Positions 17,996 through 26,225 of a stretch of DNA of 64,000 bases are shown here, in pieces (the first letter of the stretch is position 1; the number at the start of each line of letters is the position of its first letter). Location of the stretch: positions 856,294 to 920,293 of the forward strand of contig NZ_JADQDM010000002.1 of NCBI RefSeq assembly GCF_015694525.1. Direction: 5' to 3'. The DNA is from Hymenobacter ruricola (GTDB lineage Bacteria; Bacteroidota; Bacteroidia; Cytophagales; Hymenobacteraceae). A program made the translations under genes and the position numbers. Below the pieces are notes generated by a model. That model was not told the DNA's origin, made no database searches, and was given only the letters and a program-made list of their open reading frames with translations.

Positions 17996-18221
17996 CAGGC
18001 CTGGAATAAGGAAGGGCGGAAAACCGGCCGCAATACTCCGGCTAATTATGTGTGCTTCGCATGAAAAAACGCCTTTTGGCCAAGCTGGCAGGGAAATGGC
18101 TATGCCCCTGGCAGGCCCACGCCTAACCTCGGCCGTGGCTAAGCGCAACCTTAGCCCCCGGGCGTTCCGTTGCAAGCCCATTCGTTGCCCTTCACCGGCC
18201 TTGGCCGCTTTATTTATTTCC

Positions 18222-19682
18222 ATGAATACTTCTGTTTTTCGTAGCCTGCGCGCCGGCGCGCTGTTGTCGCTCCTGCTGCCCCTGGCCGGTTCTTCCAGCC
18301 TCACCGACTGGGCCACCCGCGTGCCGGCCGCCCCGGCCGTGCCGGCGGCCCGCCCCCTGCAGGGCGCCAAGCCCGACCCCGCCGTTATCGCCCAGTTCGG
18401 CCTCTACAACAGCTCCTCGCTGCAAAGCCTCATCAACGCCAAAGGCAAGCAGATGACGGCCGTATCGGACCGCCCCGGCGACTACGGCTTCACGGTGGTC
18501 GACTCGCCCATCATCAACGCCTTTGCCACGCCCGACGGCCACGTGTACTTCACGCGCGGCATCATGGCGTATTTCAACGACGAAGCCCAGTTTGCCGGCG
18601 TGCTCGGCCACGAGCTCGGCCACATCACCGCGCAGCACGGCAAAAAGCAGCAAACCCGCAGCACCATCGCCGGCATCGGCATGATACTGGGTTCCGTGCT
18701 GGCGCCGAAGGTGATGCAGTCGGTGGGCGGCGTGGCCCAGCAGGTGGTGGGCCTGGGCATGCTGAAATACGGCCGCGACGACGAGAACGAAGCCGACGGC
18801 CTGGGCGTGAAATATTCGACCAAAATCGGCTACGACGCCAGCCACATGGCCGATTTCTTCCAGACCCTGCAGCGCACCGAGGAGCAGAGTGGCAGCAGCA
18901 TCCCCACCTTCCTCAGCACCCACCCCAACTCGGCCGACCGCTACACCCGCGTGAAAGGGCTGGCTGCGCAAGCCAAGCAGTCGGCGGGCCGCAGCACGTT
19001 TGCCGTGAACCGCAACCAGTACCTGAAATCCATCGAAGGCCTCACCTACGGCGAAGACCCGCGCCAGGGCTTCGTGGAAAACAGCGTGTTCTACCACCCC
19101 GACCTGAAATTCCGCTTCCCCATCCCCTCGGGCTGGAAGTCGCAGAACTCGCCCGAGCAGTTCCAGATGGCCGAGCCCAACGGCAAAGCCCTGCTCGTGT
19201 TCCTCGGCGCTGGCAACGGCACGCTGGACGCCGCCGCGCAGTCGCTGGCCAAGTCCATCGGCCTGCAATCGGCACAGGCCCAGAAAACCACCATCAACGG
19301 CTTCCCCGCCATGGTGATTGAGGGCGACCAGGCCGCTTCGGACCAGCAGAGCACGCCGGCGCACGTGCTGGCCCAGCTCATTCAGGACGGCCAGAGCGTG
19401 TATGCGTTCGTGGGCCTGGCCGCGGCTTCCACCTTCAGCACCTACGCGCCGCAGTTCCAGCGCGCCGCCCAGGGCTACGCCCGCCTCACCGAAACCAGCA
19501 AGCTGAACCGCCAGCCCGAGCACATCCGCATCAAAGCGGCCGCCAGCAACACCACCCTGGCTTCGGCCCTGGCCGCCAACGGCATCCCCAGCAAGCGCTA
19601 CGAGGAAATGGCCATTCTCAACGGCATGAAAACCACGGACCAACTGCCGAAGGGCACGTTGTTTAAAATAGCGGGGAAGTAG
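18222..19682 (+). CDS. M48-family zinc metalloprotease with C-terminal LysM-like region, exported
   Basis: A 486-residue protein with an N-terminal signal peptide and no multi-pass membrane region, so a periplasmic (BepA-like) rather than a HtpX-like enzyme. The zinc site is HELGH (130-134) with Glu190 in DENEAD as third ligand. BepA/LoiP relatives degrade or help fold outer-membrane proteins. Unlike BepA it has no TPR repeats; instead residues 290-430 form an alpha/beta domain (FRFPIPSGWKSQN) and the last 50 residues (IKAAASNTTLASALAANG to GTLFKI) resemble a LysM-type peptidoglycan-binding fold. The ATG at 18222 is the first that gives a signal peptide; the longer open frame upstream is not needed. 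Confidence 0.85.
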   Translation: MNTSVFRSLRAGALLSLLLPLAGSSSLTDWATRVPAAPAVPAARPLQGAKPDPAVIAQFGLYNSSSLQSLINAKGKQMTAVSDRPGDYGFTVVDSPIINAFATPDGHVYFTRGIMAYFNDEAQFAGVLGHELGHITAQHGKKQQTRSTIAGIGMILGSVLAPKVMQSVGGVAQQVVGLGMLKYGRDDENEADGLGVKYSTKIGYDASHMADFFQTLQRTEEQSGSSIPTFLSTHPNSADRYTRVKGLAAQAKQSAGRSTFAVNRNQYLKSIEGLTYGEDPRQGFVENSVFYHPDLKFRFPIPSGWKSQNSPEQFQMAEPNGKALLVFLGAGNGTLDAAAQSLAKSIGLQSAQAQKTTINGFPAMVIEGDQAASDQQSTPAHVLAQLIQDGQSVYAFVGLAAASTFSTYAPQFQRAAQGYARLTETSKLNRQPEHIRIKAAASNTTLASALAANGIPSKRYEEMAILNGMKTTDQLPKGTLFKIAGK

Positions 19683-19728
19683 AGTTAAGCGGGGCGGATG
19701 CAGCGAAAACGTTCATCTGCCCCGGCGT

Positions 19729-20229
19729 TCATCGCTGCGCATTTCTATCGGTAATACGGGTTGCAGTATGGATTTTGAACTGGAGGTAGTGCGCTTTGAT
19801 GCCAATGATTTCGCCCGTAACCCGGTACCTTCTGTCAAAGTCCCAAGGATACACGATGCCGTACTTATTCTTGAGCGTGTCGTCTCGGTGATGACCGGGC
19901 AAGAGAAACAGCGAGTCGAACGCTGCTTCGCTTACCAATGCTACTGAACCCACCTGATAGTCCCTCGCCTCAAGCATTTTCACGATTCGACGGCGCGGCC
20001 ACTTTCGCGTCACGCCTGAGTTCATTTTAGCTTGTATGAACGCCGGACGCATAAAAACTGGCACCTGCACCTCGCCGCTATCAATTTCAAAGTCGCCACA
20101 CTCCGTGCATTCGTCGTGATAGACGAGCAAGGTATGTTTCAGGGACTCAGCGCCGCTTTGATTTGTAGCTACCCGACAAGCATTTATCCAGAAAAAAACC
20201 GACCCGCTGAGTAAGAATCGTTTAAACAT
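19729..20229 (-). CDS. Hypothetical lipoprotein-like protein
   Basis: A 166-residue protein I do not recognise. It opens with a hydrophobic segment ending in WINAC, a possible lipobox with Cys18, so it may be anchored on the periplasmic side. The middle contains HDECTECGDFEID, a Cys-rich turn that could bind metal, and the end (YRVTGEIIGIKAHYLQFKI) looks like an OB-type beta barrel. Codon use and GC content are lower than in the flanking genes, which hints at transfer. It lies downstream of the ychF terminator and is probably transcribed alone. Confidence 0.55.
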   Translation of the reverse strand: MFKRFLLSGSVFFWINACRVATNQSGAESLKHTLLVYHDECTECGDFEIDSGEVQVPVFMRPAFIQAKMNSGVTRKWPRRRIVKMLEARDYQVGSVALVSEAAFDSLFLLPGHHRDDTLKNKYGIVYPWDFDRRYRVTGEIIGIKAHYLQFKIHTATRITDRNAQR

Positions 20230-20248
20230 TCGAAATTCGGGTCTAATA

Positions 20249-20282
20249 AAAAAGGACCAATCATTACTGATTGGCCCTTTTT
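20249..20282 (-). terminator. Terminator after ychF
   Basis: A 14-bp stem with one G-T pair (AAAAGGACCAATCA at 20250-20263 and TGATTGGCCCTTTT at 20268-20281) has A and T runs on its two sides, so it can work in both directions. It lies 30 bp beyond the ychF stop. Confidence 0.8.
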
Positions 20283-20311
20283 AACGAAAGTTAGCAAGAC
20301 AACATTGCGCC

Positions 20312-21412
20312 CTACACGTTAAACCGGAAGTGCATGATGTCGCCATCCTGCACCACGTAGTCTTTGCCTTCCACGGCCATCTTGCCGGCTTCTTTGATTT
20401 TTACCTCGGTTTTGTATTCCTGGTAATCGGGCAGCTTGATGACTTCGGCGCGGATGAAGCCTTTCTCGAAATCGGAGTGGATGACGCCGGCCGCGGCGGG
20501 CGCCTTGTCGCCGCGGTGGATGGTCCAGGCGCGCACTTCCTGCACGCCGGCGGTGAAGTAGGTAATCAGGTTCAGCAGCTCGTAGCTGGCCCGGATGAGC
20601 TTGTTCAGGCCCGATTCGGTGAGGCCGTATTCGCCCAGGAACATGGCTTTTTCCTCGGGGTCCTCCATCTCGGCAATCTGCGCTTCGATGGCGGCCGACA
20701 CCAGCACCACCTGAGCGCCTTCGGCTTTCACGTGCGCGCGCAGGGCGTCCACGTGCTTGTTGCCGTTGCTGGCGATGCTGGCTTCGTCCACATTGGCCAC
20801 GTAAATCACGGGCTTGATGGTGAGCAGCTGCAAATCGGCCACGGCTTCGAGGTCATCGGGCGAAGCGTCCACGGCGCGGGCGTTCTGGCCGGCTTCCAGA
20901 GCGGCTTTGAATTTCTGCAGCGACACCACTTCCTTTTTGGCCACGGCGTCGCCGGCCTTGGCGCTGCGCTCCGACTTCTGCAGCTTCTTCTCCACGCTTT
21001 CCAGGTCTTTGAGCTGGAGCTCGGTGTCGATGACGTCTTTATCGAAAACCGGGTCGACGCCGCCGGCCACGTGCACGATATTGGGGTCGTCGAAGCAGCG
21101 CACCACGTGGATGATGGCGTCCACCTCACGGATGTTGGCCAGGAATTTATTGCCCAGGCCTTCGCCCTTGCTGGCACCTTTCACAAGGCCGGCGATGTCG
21201 ACAAACTCGATGATGGTGGGCAGCACGCGCTTGGGATTCACCAAGGCTTCGAGGATTTGCAGGCGCTCATCCGGCACGGTGATGACGCCCACGTTGGGCT
21301 CGATGGTGCAGAACGGGTAGTTGGCCGATTCGGCCTTGGCGTTAGAGAGAGCGTTGAAAAGAGTCGATTTGCCGACGTTTGGCAAGCCGACGATACCGCA
21401 GCGGAGGCCCAT
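20312..21412 (-). CDS. ychF: Redox-regulated ATPase YchF (OLA1 subfamily of Obg-like P-loop NTPases)
   Basis: A 366-residue cytosolic protein of normal length for YchF. GLPNVGKSTLFN (residues 8-19) is the P-loop, DIAGL follows as the G3 motif, and the G4 position reads NVDE instead of NKxD, the change that makes this family prefer ATP to GTP. A coiled-coil insert (about 130-200) and a C-terminal TGS domain (last ~80 residues, ending VVQDGDIMHFRFNV) complete the family layout. YchF binds ribosomes and modulates stress responses. It has its own -7 promoter element (21467-21474) and a terminator. Confidence 0.95.
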   Translation of the reverse strand: MGLRCGIVGLPNVGKSTLFNALSNAKAESANYPFCTIEPNVGVITVPDERLQILEALVNPKRVLPTIIEFVDIAGLVKGASKGEGLGNKFLANIREVDAIIHVVRCFDDPNIVHVAGGVDPVFDKDVIDTELQLKDLESVEKKLQKSERSAKAGDAVAKKEVVSLQKFKAALEAGQNARAVDASPDDLEAVADLQLLTIKPVIYVANVDEASIASNGNKHVDALRAHVKAEGAQVVLVSAAIEAQIAEMEDPEEKAMFLGEYGLTESGLNKLIRASYELLNLITYFTAGVQEVRAWTIHRGDKAPAAAGVIHSDFEKGFIRAEVIKLPDYQEYKTEVKIKEAGKMAVEGKDYVVQDGDIMHFRFNV

Positions 21413-21466
21413 TTTTTTGAATTATGAATTACGAATTAGGAATTATGAGTTGGCATAATTCCGCAG

Positions 21467-21474
21467 CAAAGGTA
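21467..21474 (-). promoter_or_regulatory. -7 promoter element for ychF
   Basis: Read on the minus strand this is TACCTTTG, a full match to TAnnTTTG, 54 bp upstream of the ychF ATG. Its last two bases (21473-21474) are the first two of a perfect palindrome, so a hairpin or a protein bound there would touch the promoter. Confidence 0.65.
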
Positions 21475-21590
21475 CGGCAGGGAGTAGCGCGAACTTTGTA
21501 GTTCGCGCTACTCCCTGCCGTAAAGTCATTGCAACGGTGTCGTTTGGCTGTTCGCCGGGGACGCGAACTACAGAGTTTGCGCTGCAGCAA
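21473..21590. repeat. Inverted-repeat element, GCGAACTTTGTAGTTCGC family
   Basis: A perfect palindrome (22-bp arms 21473-21494 and 21501-21522, loop TTTGTA) forms the left end; about 50 bp later GACGCGAACTACAGAGTTTGCGC (near 21569-21586) is a degraded complement. The same pair of ends occurs at 32474-32554, so this is a second dispersed repeat family. Confidence 0.75.
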
Positions 21591-21626
21591 AACGGCGCGA
21601 ACGGACTTTTATCCATTCGCGCCGTT
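21591..21626 (-). terminator. Hairpin after the PUR-alpha-like gene
   Basis: AACGGCGCGAA and TTCGCGCCGTT (ends 21591 and 21626) form a strong stem with a short inner loop; it lies about 35 bp beyond the stop of the gene at 21662-22030. No clear T run follows, so its role as terminator is uncertain. Confidence 0.5.
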
Positions 21627-21661
21627 GGAAGGAGAGCTAATAGCTGTCAGCTAACAGCTTT

Positions 21662-22030
21662 TTAATAAGCGTCGTCGCTGCGGTTGGGGTCGAAGGCGGG
21701 GCGGTCGAACTCGCGGCGGGGCTGGTCCCGGTCGTCGTACTCACGGGGGCGGTCGAGCTCGGCCACTTCTTCGGGGCTCAGGAGCTCTTCGCGCACGTAG
21801 TCCACGGCGTCCTGCAGGGCGTCCACGAACTTGAGGAAGTCTTCCTTGTAGAGGAAAATCTTGTGCTTCTCGTAGCTGACCGAGTCGTTGCCGTTCTGAC
21901 GGCGCTTGCTTTCGGTGATGGTCAGGTAGTAATCCTGGCCGCGGGTGGCTTTCACGTCGAAGAAATACGTGCGCTTGCCGGCTTTAATGCGTTGGGAATA
22001 AATTTCTTCCTGGTCGTGACGGTCGTCCAC
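21662..22030 (-). CDS. PUR-alpha-like nucleic-acid-binding protein (DUF3276 family)
   Basis: A 122-residue cytosolic protein. Residues 8-90 match the PUR-type repeat used by Bacteroidota (IYSQRIKAGKRTYFFDVK, then YYLTITESKRR and HKIFLYKEDF), which binds single-stranded DNA or RNA. The last 35 residues are acidic and disordered (many Asp, Arg, Pro), a usual tail in this family. The gene is monocistronic: promoter element at 22105-22112, divergent to the DUF58 gene. Its exact cellular task is not established. Confidence 0.88.
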   Translation of the reverse strand: MDDRHDQEEIYSQRIKAGKRTYFFDVKATRGQDYYLTITESKRRQNGNDSVSYEKHKIFLYKEDFLKFVDALQDAVDYVREELLSPEEVAELDRPREYDDRDQPRREFDRPAFDPNRSDDAY

Positions 22031-22104
22031 AGGGATTGGGTGGGGGTAATGGTGGGAAATAGAATCGGGCTTTGATTGAAGGGACTAACTTACGAAAGTT
22101 GCGA

Positions 22105-22112
22105 CAAAGGTA
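22105..22112 (-). promoter_or_regulatory. -7 promoter element for the PUR-alpha-like gene
   Basis: TACCTTTG on the minus strand, 75 bp before the ATG at 22030. A plus-strand element lies 29 bp away, so the two promoters are back to back. Confidence 0.6.
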
Positions 22113-22141
22113 AACGGCGGAGGCAGCGCGGGTGTTAAAGG

Positions 22142-22149
22142 TATCTTTG
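22142..22149 (+). promoter_or_regulatory. Possible -7 promoter element upstream of the DUF58 gene
   Basis: TATCTTTG fits TAnnTTTG. Transcription from here would run through the REPIN-like repeat at 22156-22257, placing a long hairpin in the 5' leader of the DUF58 mRNA. No clear -33 element is visible. Confidence 0.45.
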
Positions 22150-22155
22150 GGCGTT

Positions 22156-22257
22156 TGTCATCCTGAGCGCAGCGAAGGACCTTCTCACGCTTGAACGCTT
22201 TGCAGCAACTCAAGCAATGCAGACGTGAGAAGGTCCTTCGCTGCGCTCAGGATGACA
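22156..22257. repeat. REPIN-like inverted repeat, CTTCTC family
   Basis: Perfect 34-bp arms (22156-22189 and 22224-22257) beginning TGTCATCCTGAGCGCAGCGA; the inner 34 bp is unique. It lies between two divergent genes, 22 bp before a start codon, unlike most copies, which follow stop codons. Confidence 0.9.
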
Positions 22258-22279
22258 GCCGTTAATCATAGCATCTCTC

Positions 22280-23197
22280 ATGCCCATCGACCTCGCCGCC
22301 ATTCGCTCTTTTGAGAACCTTGAGTTTCTGGCCCGCCAGCTCGTGGACGGGTTCATTACCGGCCTGCACCAGTCGCCCTACCACGGCTTTTCGGTGGAAT
22401 TCTCGGAGCACCGCCTCTACAACCCCGGCGAAAGCACGCGGCACATCGACTGGAAGGTGTTTGCCCGCACCGACAAGCTGTTTGTGAAGCGCTACGAGGA
22501 GGAAACTAACCTGCGCGCCCACCTGCTGCTCGACGTGAGCCCCAGCATGTACTACCCCGCGCCGGGCCACGACAAGCTCAAGTTCAGCATCCTGGCCGCG
22601 GCGGCCCTCACCACCCTGCTCACCCGGCAGCGCGACGCGGTAGGCCTCGTCACCTTTGCCGAAACCGTGGAGCTGCAAACGCCGGTGCGCTCCACCAGCA
22701 CCCACCGCCACACCCTGCTGCTGGCCCTGCAACAGCTGCTGGAGCGCCCGCCGGCGCCCAAAACCGTGCGCGGCACCGACGTGGCTGGCACCGTGCACGC
22801 CATTGCCCAGCAAATTCCGAAACGCTCCCTGGTCATCGTGTTCAGCGACATGCTGGGGCGCGGCGCGGCCGAGCAGGAAGCCGCCCTGGCCGCCTTGCAG
22901 CACCTCAAGCACCAGCACCACGAGGTGCTGCTGTTCCACGTGCTGGACCGCGCCACGGAGGCCGATTTTGACTTTGCCGAGCGGCCCTACATTTTCGAGG
23001 ACGTGGAAACCGGTCAGGAAATTAAGCTCCAGCCCTCCCAGATAAAGGAGCAGTACCGCGCCGCCATGACGGCCTTCGAGCAGGAGCTGGCCCAGCGCTG
23101 CGGCCAGCTGCGCATCGACTTCGTGCCCGTGGACGTGCGCGAGCCGTTCGAGAAAGTGCTGTATGCCTACCTGGTGAAGCGCGGCAAGGTGCGATAA
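22280..23197 (+). CDS. DUF58 domain protein with vWA-like metal site
   Basis: A 305-residue protein of the DUF58 family. Residues 40-60 hold the family signature (FSEHRLYNPGESTRHIDWKV), followed by VFARTDKLFVKRYEEE. At residues 85-89 DVSPS is a MIDAS-like Asp-x-Ser-x-Ser motif of a von Willebrand A fold, and SDMLGRG near 193 supplies a later metal-site Asp. DUF58 proteins normally work next to a MoxR-type AAA+ ATPase; none is in the window, so the partner would have to be encoded elsewhere. It has no membrane helix. The function is unknown, with roles in envelope or protein-complex assembly suggested for relatives. Confidence 0.88.
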   Translation: MPIDLAAIRSFENLEFLARQLVDGFITGLHQSPYHGFSVEFSEHRLYNPGESTRHIDWKVFARTDKLFVKRYEEETNLRAHLLLDVSPSMYYPAPGHDKLKFSILAAAALTTLLTRQRDAVGLVTFAETVELQTPVRSTSTHRHTLLLALQQLLERPPAPKTVRGTDVAGTVHAIAQQIPKRSLVIVFSDMLGRGAAEQEAALAALQHLKHQHHEVLLFHVLDRATEADFDFAERPYIFEDVETGQEIKLQPSQIKEQYRAAMTAFEQELAQRCGQLRIDFVPVDVREPFEKVLYAYLVKRGKVR

Positions 23198-23228
23198 GGC
23201 TGGACCCGACCGTTGAAGCAACAAAAAC

Positions 23229-23312
23229 GTCATGCCGAGCTTGTCGAGGCATCTCGCCGCGGGAAACTAATTACTGCGGCACGCGAGATGTCTCGACAAG
23301 CTCGACATGACG
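23229..23312. repeat. REPIN-like inverted repeat, CTCGC family
   Basis: Arms of 30 bp (23229-23258 and 23283-23312) with few mismatches, starting CGTCATGCCGAGCTTGTCGA; the middle is only 24 bp. It follows the DUF58 stop by about 30 bp. Confidence 0.85.
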
Positions 23313-23355
23313 GGCTATTCAATTCCCTTATTCTTTATATCCCCTCCCGATTTCC

Positions 23356-23571
23356 GTGTTCTTCCTCCGTTTTCTCCTCGTTTTCCTGGTTTCCCTGCTG
23401 GTGTTCGCGCCCATCACGGGGTACATCGCCTACAACTACGGCCGCTCGTTCTGGCGCTGGTTTGCGTTTGGGCTGGTGGTGCCGTTTTTCTCGGTGTTCG
23501 TGGCGCTGTTTGTGGCCATGCGGGAGCGGGCGGCCGAGGAAAAAGAGGAAGCCCGGCGGCCGGGGGCGTAG
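23356..23571 (+). CDS. Small two-helix membrane protein
   Basis: A 71-residue protein from a GTG start at 23356: two hydrophobic helices (about 2-22 and 34-54) joined by the loop NYGRSFWRW and a charged tail rich in Glu/Ala/Arg. It resembles no family I can name. The layout and the good coding pattern make it plausible as a gene, but it has no stronger support. It could share a transcript with the membrane-protein gene downstream. Confidence 0.45.
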   Translation: MFFLRFLLVFLVSLLVFAPITGYIAYNYGRSFWRWFAFGLVVPFFSVFVALFVAMRERAAEEKEEARRPGA

Positions 23572-23647
23572 CGTGCGGGGGGTAGAATTTAGGGCATGAG
23601 GGCCCCGCGCGGCAGGCTGGGCGCAGCGCAGCCTGCCGCGTTCAAGT

Positions 23648-23655
23648 TACTTTCG
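23648..23655 (+). promoter_or_regulatory. Possible -7 element before the four-helix membrane protein
   Basis: TACTTTCG, one base from the TAnnTTTG consensus, 42 bp upstream of the ATG at 23698. Confidence 0.4.
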
Positions 23656-23697
23656 CGGCGGCGCTGTTGCCGTTGTTGCTTTCCCCTCCCCTCCTTT

Positions 23698-24156
23698 ATG
23701 TATCACACGCTGCTCGTTCTTCATTCCTGGTCTCGTTGGTTCGTGGTCATTTTTGGCCTCATTGCTGTGTTTCGGGCCTACGTGGGTTACTCCGGCCGCC
23801 GGCCCTTCGCGAGCGCCGACAACGGCATGAGCGCCGCCTTTTCGGGCTTTATGTGGCTGCAGGTGCTCATTGGCCTGGGCCTGTACTTCGGCCTGAGCCC
23901 CTGGGGCCTGAACGCCATGAAGCAGGCCGGCGCCATGAGAGACCCCACCGCCCGCTTTTTCGGCCTGGAGCACGTGGCCGTGATGCTGCTGGCCACCGTG
24001 GTGGCGCAGGTGGGCCGCATCGTGGTCAAGAAAACGGCCGACAGCACCCAGAAACACCGCAAAGCCCTGCTCTACTTCGGCGTGGCCTTGGTACTCGTGC
24101 TGCTCATGATTCCGTGGGGCATCTGGAATCCGGACCGGCCGCTGTTTCGTTTCTAA
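23698..24156 (+). CDS. Four-helix membrane protein, cytochrome b561/DUF420-like style
   Basis: A 152-residue inner-membrane protein with four predicted helices (about 3-25, 46-66, 89-108 and 120-142). HSWSRW at residues 9-14 and EHVAVMLLATVVAQ near 86-99 place histidines in helices 1 and 3, which could be haem or quinone contacts as in small b-type membrane proteins, though this is inference. The ATG at 23698 is chosen over the longer open frame because the protein then begins with a membrane helix. It is a conserved-looking hypothetical of Bacteroidota type. Confidence 0.65.
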   Translation: MYHTLLVLHSWSRWFVVIFGLIAVFRAYVGYSGRRPFASADNGMSAAFSGFMWLQVLIGLGLYFGLSPWGLNAMKQAGAMRDPTARFFGLEHVAVMLLATVVAQVGRIVVKKTADSTQKHRKALLYFGVALVLVLLMIPWGIWNPDRPLFRF

Positions 24157-24242
24157 CGCGGTACGTACTAAGTTTGAATTGCTGCGTACTAACCGCAGTC
24201 CTTTCCGCTATTTTGCCCGGTTACCCTTTTGCCCTGCCGCCC

Positions 24243-24416
24243 GTGTCCACCGCGCCGAAACGTTCCTACACCGTAGAGGACTTCTCCGATTTGATTGATT
24301 CCCGCCTGCTGAAGCTCGAAAGCAAGCGCGAAGCCCAGCAACGCTACGGCTCCCTGCTGGCCGTGCTGCGCCAGCAGGTGGACTCTTACCGGCAGCGCAA
24401 AGCCAGGGGCCAGTAG
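24243..24416 (+). CDS. Small basic helical protein
   Basis: A 57-residue protein from a GTG start: YTVEDFSDLIDSRLLKLESK followed by a Gln/Arg-rich amphipathic helix. It is cytosolic, probably a short coiled coil. The start follows a TTACCCTTTTGC element, much like the one before the AsmA-like gene, and the gene is closed by a strong terminator, which supports a real transcript. Its function is unknown. Confidence 0.5.
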   Translation: MSTAPKRSYTVEDFSDLIDSRLLKLESKREAQQRYGSLLAVLRQQVDSYRQRKARGQ

Positions 24417-24439
24417 CTGAAGTTTAGCATAATAACCCC

Positions 24440-24475
24440 AAAAAGCCTTTCTGCGCCGTGCAGAAAGGCTTTTTT
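24440..24475 (+). terminator. Strong terminator
   Basis: A perfect 14-bp stem (AAAAGCCTTTCTGC / GCAGAAAGGCTTTT) with a 5-bp loop and six Ts after it, 24 bp beyond the stop of the small gene. The A run on the left lets it also stop transcription from the SDR genes on the other strand. Confidence 0.9.
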
Positions 24476-24505
24476 GGTGCGCCGGCCGGCCCAATGCAGC
24501 CGAAT

Positions 24506-25267
24506 TTAAATGCCCTGCCCGCCCGATACTTCGATGCGCTGGGCATTGACCCAGCCGGCCTCCGGGGTGCAGAGGAAGGCCACCACCGGGCCAATGTCGG
24601 TGGGCAGGCCCACGCGGCCCAGGGCGGTGAGGCTGGCGATGTGGGCGTTGACGTCCTTGTTGTCGCGGGTGCGGCCGCCGCCGAAATCGGTTTCGACGGC
24701 GCCGGGGGCCACCACGTTGACGCGGATGCGGCGCGGGCCCAGGGCCTTGGCCAGGTAGCGGGTCAGAATTTCCACGGCGCCCTTCATGCTGGCGTAGGCC
24801 GACGACAAGTCGTTGGTCATTTTGGTGAGGCCCGACGAGATGTTGACGATGCCGCCGCCGTCGTTGAGCAGCGGCAGGGCCTGCTGCGTGAGGAAATAAG
24901 GCCCTTTGTAGTGAATGTTCAGCATGTCGTCGAACTGCTGCACCGAGGTGCTGGCAAACGGCTGGTAGAGGCCCGTGCCGGCGTTGTTGATAAGAAAGTC
25001 AAACTTCTCGGTGCCGAACGTGTCGCGCAGGGCCGCCTGCACCTGCTCGAAAAAGCCGGCGAAGCTGCCCACCTCCGACGCATTGAGCTGCAGGGCCACA
25101 GCTTGGCGGCCGTGGGCGGTGATTTCGGCCACCACGGCCTCGGCTTCGGCCTGCTGGGTGTGGTAGGTCAGAATGACGTCGAGGCCTTTTTGGGCTAGGT
25201 TCAGGGCCATGTCTTTGCCCAGGCCGCGGCTGCCGCCGGTGACGAGGGCGATTTTGGAATTGCTCAT
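24506..25267 (-). CDS. SDR-family oxidoreductase (classical, 3-oxoacyl-ACP reductase-like)
   Basis: A 253-residue Rossmann enzyme. TGGSRGLG (10-17) binds the dinucleotide, with Arg after the second Gly favouring NADP(H); NNAG is near 94. The catalytic set is Ser in NISSG near 144, Tyr158 and Lys162 in SSAYASMKGAVE, and PGAVETDF follows. The C-terminal SGGQ is normal for classical SDRs. The substrate cannot be told from sequence. The ATG at 25267 is preferred over the one 33 bp upstream. It is followed, 136 bp upstream on the same strand, by another SDR, suggesting local duplication or a shared pathway. Confidence 0.88.
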   Translation of the reverse strand: MSNSKIALVTGGSRGLGKDMALNLAQKGLDVILTYHTQQAEAEAVVAEITAHGRQAVALQLNASEVGSFAGFFEQVQAALRDTFGTEKFDFLINNAGTGLYQPFASTSVQQFDDMLNIHYKGPYFLTQQALPLLNDGGGIVNISSGLTKMTNDLSSAYASMKGAVEILTRYLAKALGPRRIRVNVVAPGAVETDFGGGRTRDNKDVNAHIASLTALGRVGLPTDIGPVVAFLCTPEAGWVNAQRIEVSGGQGI

Positions 25268-25402
25268 CGGTTGAAGTATTGGGGGTGAACGATGAGGCAA
25301 AGGTCCGGGGCCCGCGGATGGGGTTTATGGTGAGTAGTTAAGTTTAAATGGTGACAGCTTCCGATGCAGCCGCTTGGCGTCCCGGCCGCCATCGGCCAGT
25401 TC

Positions 25403-26113
25403 TTACCAGGGCAAGGGGCCGGTGACCGAGGAGGTGGTGCCCGTCGGACCATCGGCCGGCAGCAGGGCCAGCCGGATGGCTTCCGCCGCTCCCTGCGCGG
25501 GGGTATCGGTGCCGGCAAAGCCGTTGAGGGCGGTGGCGGTGTAGCCGGGGGCGGCCGAATTGACCTTAATGGCCGTGGCGCGCAGCTCGGAGGCCAGGTG
25601 CACGGTGAGCATGTTGAGGGCGGCTTTGGAGGCCGAGTAGCCCAGCAGGCCCCAGTCGTTCTGCCCGCTGAGGGTGAGCGAGCCCAGCGGGCTCGACACG
25701 TTGACGATGCGCCCGGCCGCGGATTGCCTCACCAGCGGCAGCAGCGTTTGGGTGACGGCCAGCGTGCCCAGGAAATTGGTGTGCAGCACTTGCTCCACGC
25801 TGCGCACGGCGGCGGTACTGGCCGCGCCGTCGCCGGGCACATCAATGCCCGCGTTGTTTACCAGAATGTCGAGGTGGCCTTCCTCGCGTTGCAGGCGGGC
25901 CGCTGCCGCGCTGAGCGTCGCCGGGTTTCTCAGGTCCAGTTCGAGGAAGTGAACGTCGCCTTCGGCGGCCAGTTCGGCCGCGGCTTGCTGGCCTTTGGTG
26001 GCCTCGCGGGCTCCCAGATACACCCGGCAGCCCGCTTGCAGCAGCCCCCGCACGATTTCGAAGCCGATGCCCTTGTTGCCGCCGGTGACCAGCGCAATTT
26101 TCTTGTTTGCCAT
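25403..26113 (-). CDS. SDR-family oxidoreductase (carbonyl reductase-like)
   Basis: A 236-residue classical SDR. TGGNKGIG near residues 10-17 is the cofactor loop and is the variant typical of carbonyl-reductase-like SDRs; NNAGID follows near 88. Ser in NVSSPLGS, Tyr159 and Lys163 in GYSASKAAL make the catalytic set. The unusual short C-terminus (TGTTSSVTGPLPW) lacks the normal ending GG motif but fits the plant-type carbonyl reductase branch. The ATG at 26113 is used because the cofactor motif then falls in its usual place. It is only distantly similar to the SDR next to it. Confidence 0.87.
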   Translation of the reverse strand: MANKKIALVTGGNKGIGFEIVRGLLQAGCRVYLGAREATKGQQAAAELAAEGDVHFLELDLRNPATLSAAAARLQREEGHLDILVNNAGIDVPGDGAASTAAVRSVEQVLHTNFLGTLAVTQTLLPLVRQSAAGRIVNVSSPLGSLTLSGQNDWGLLGYSASKAALNMLTVHLASELRATAIKVNSAAPGYTATALNGFAGTDTPAQGAAEAIRLALLPADGPTGTTSSVTGPLPW

Positions 26114-26225
26114 GTTGCTTGTGGGTTTAAGTTGGTACCCCACAAAGGTCCGGCGGGTGAACAGCGGGCAAACTTCGCCAGTCAACCTATCTGTTTTAGA
26201 TTTCAAACAGGTTCTAAAATTACGA

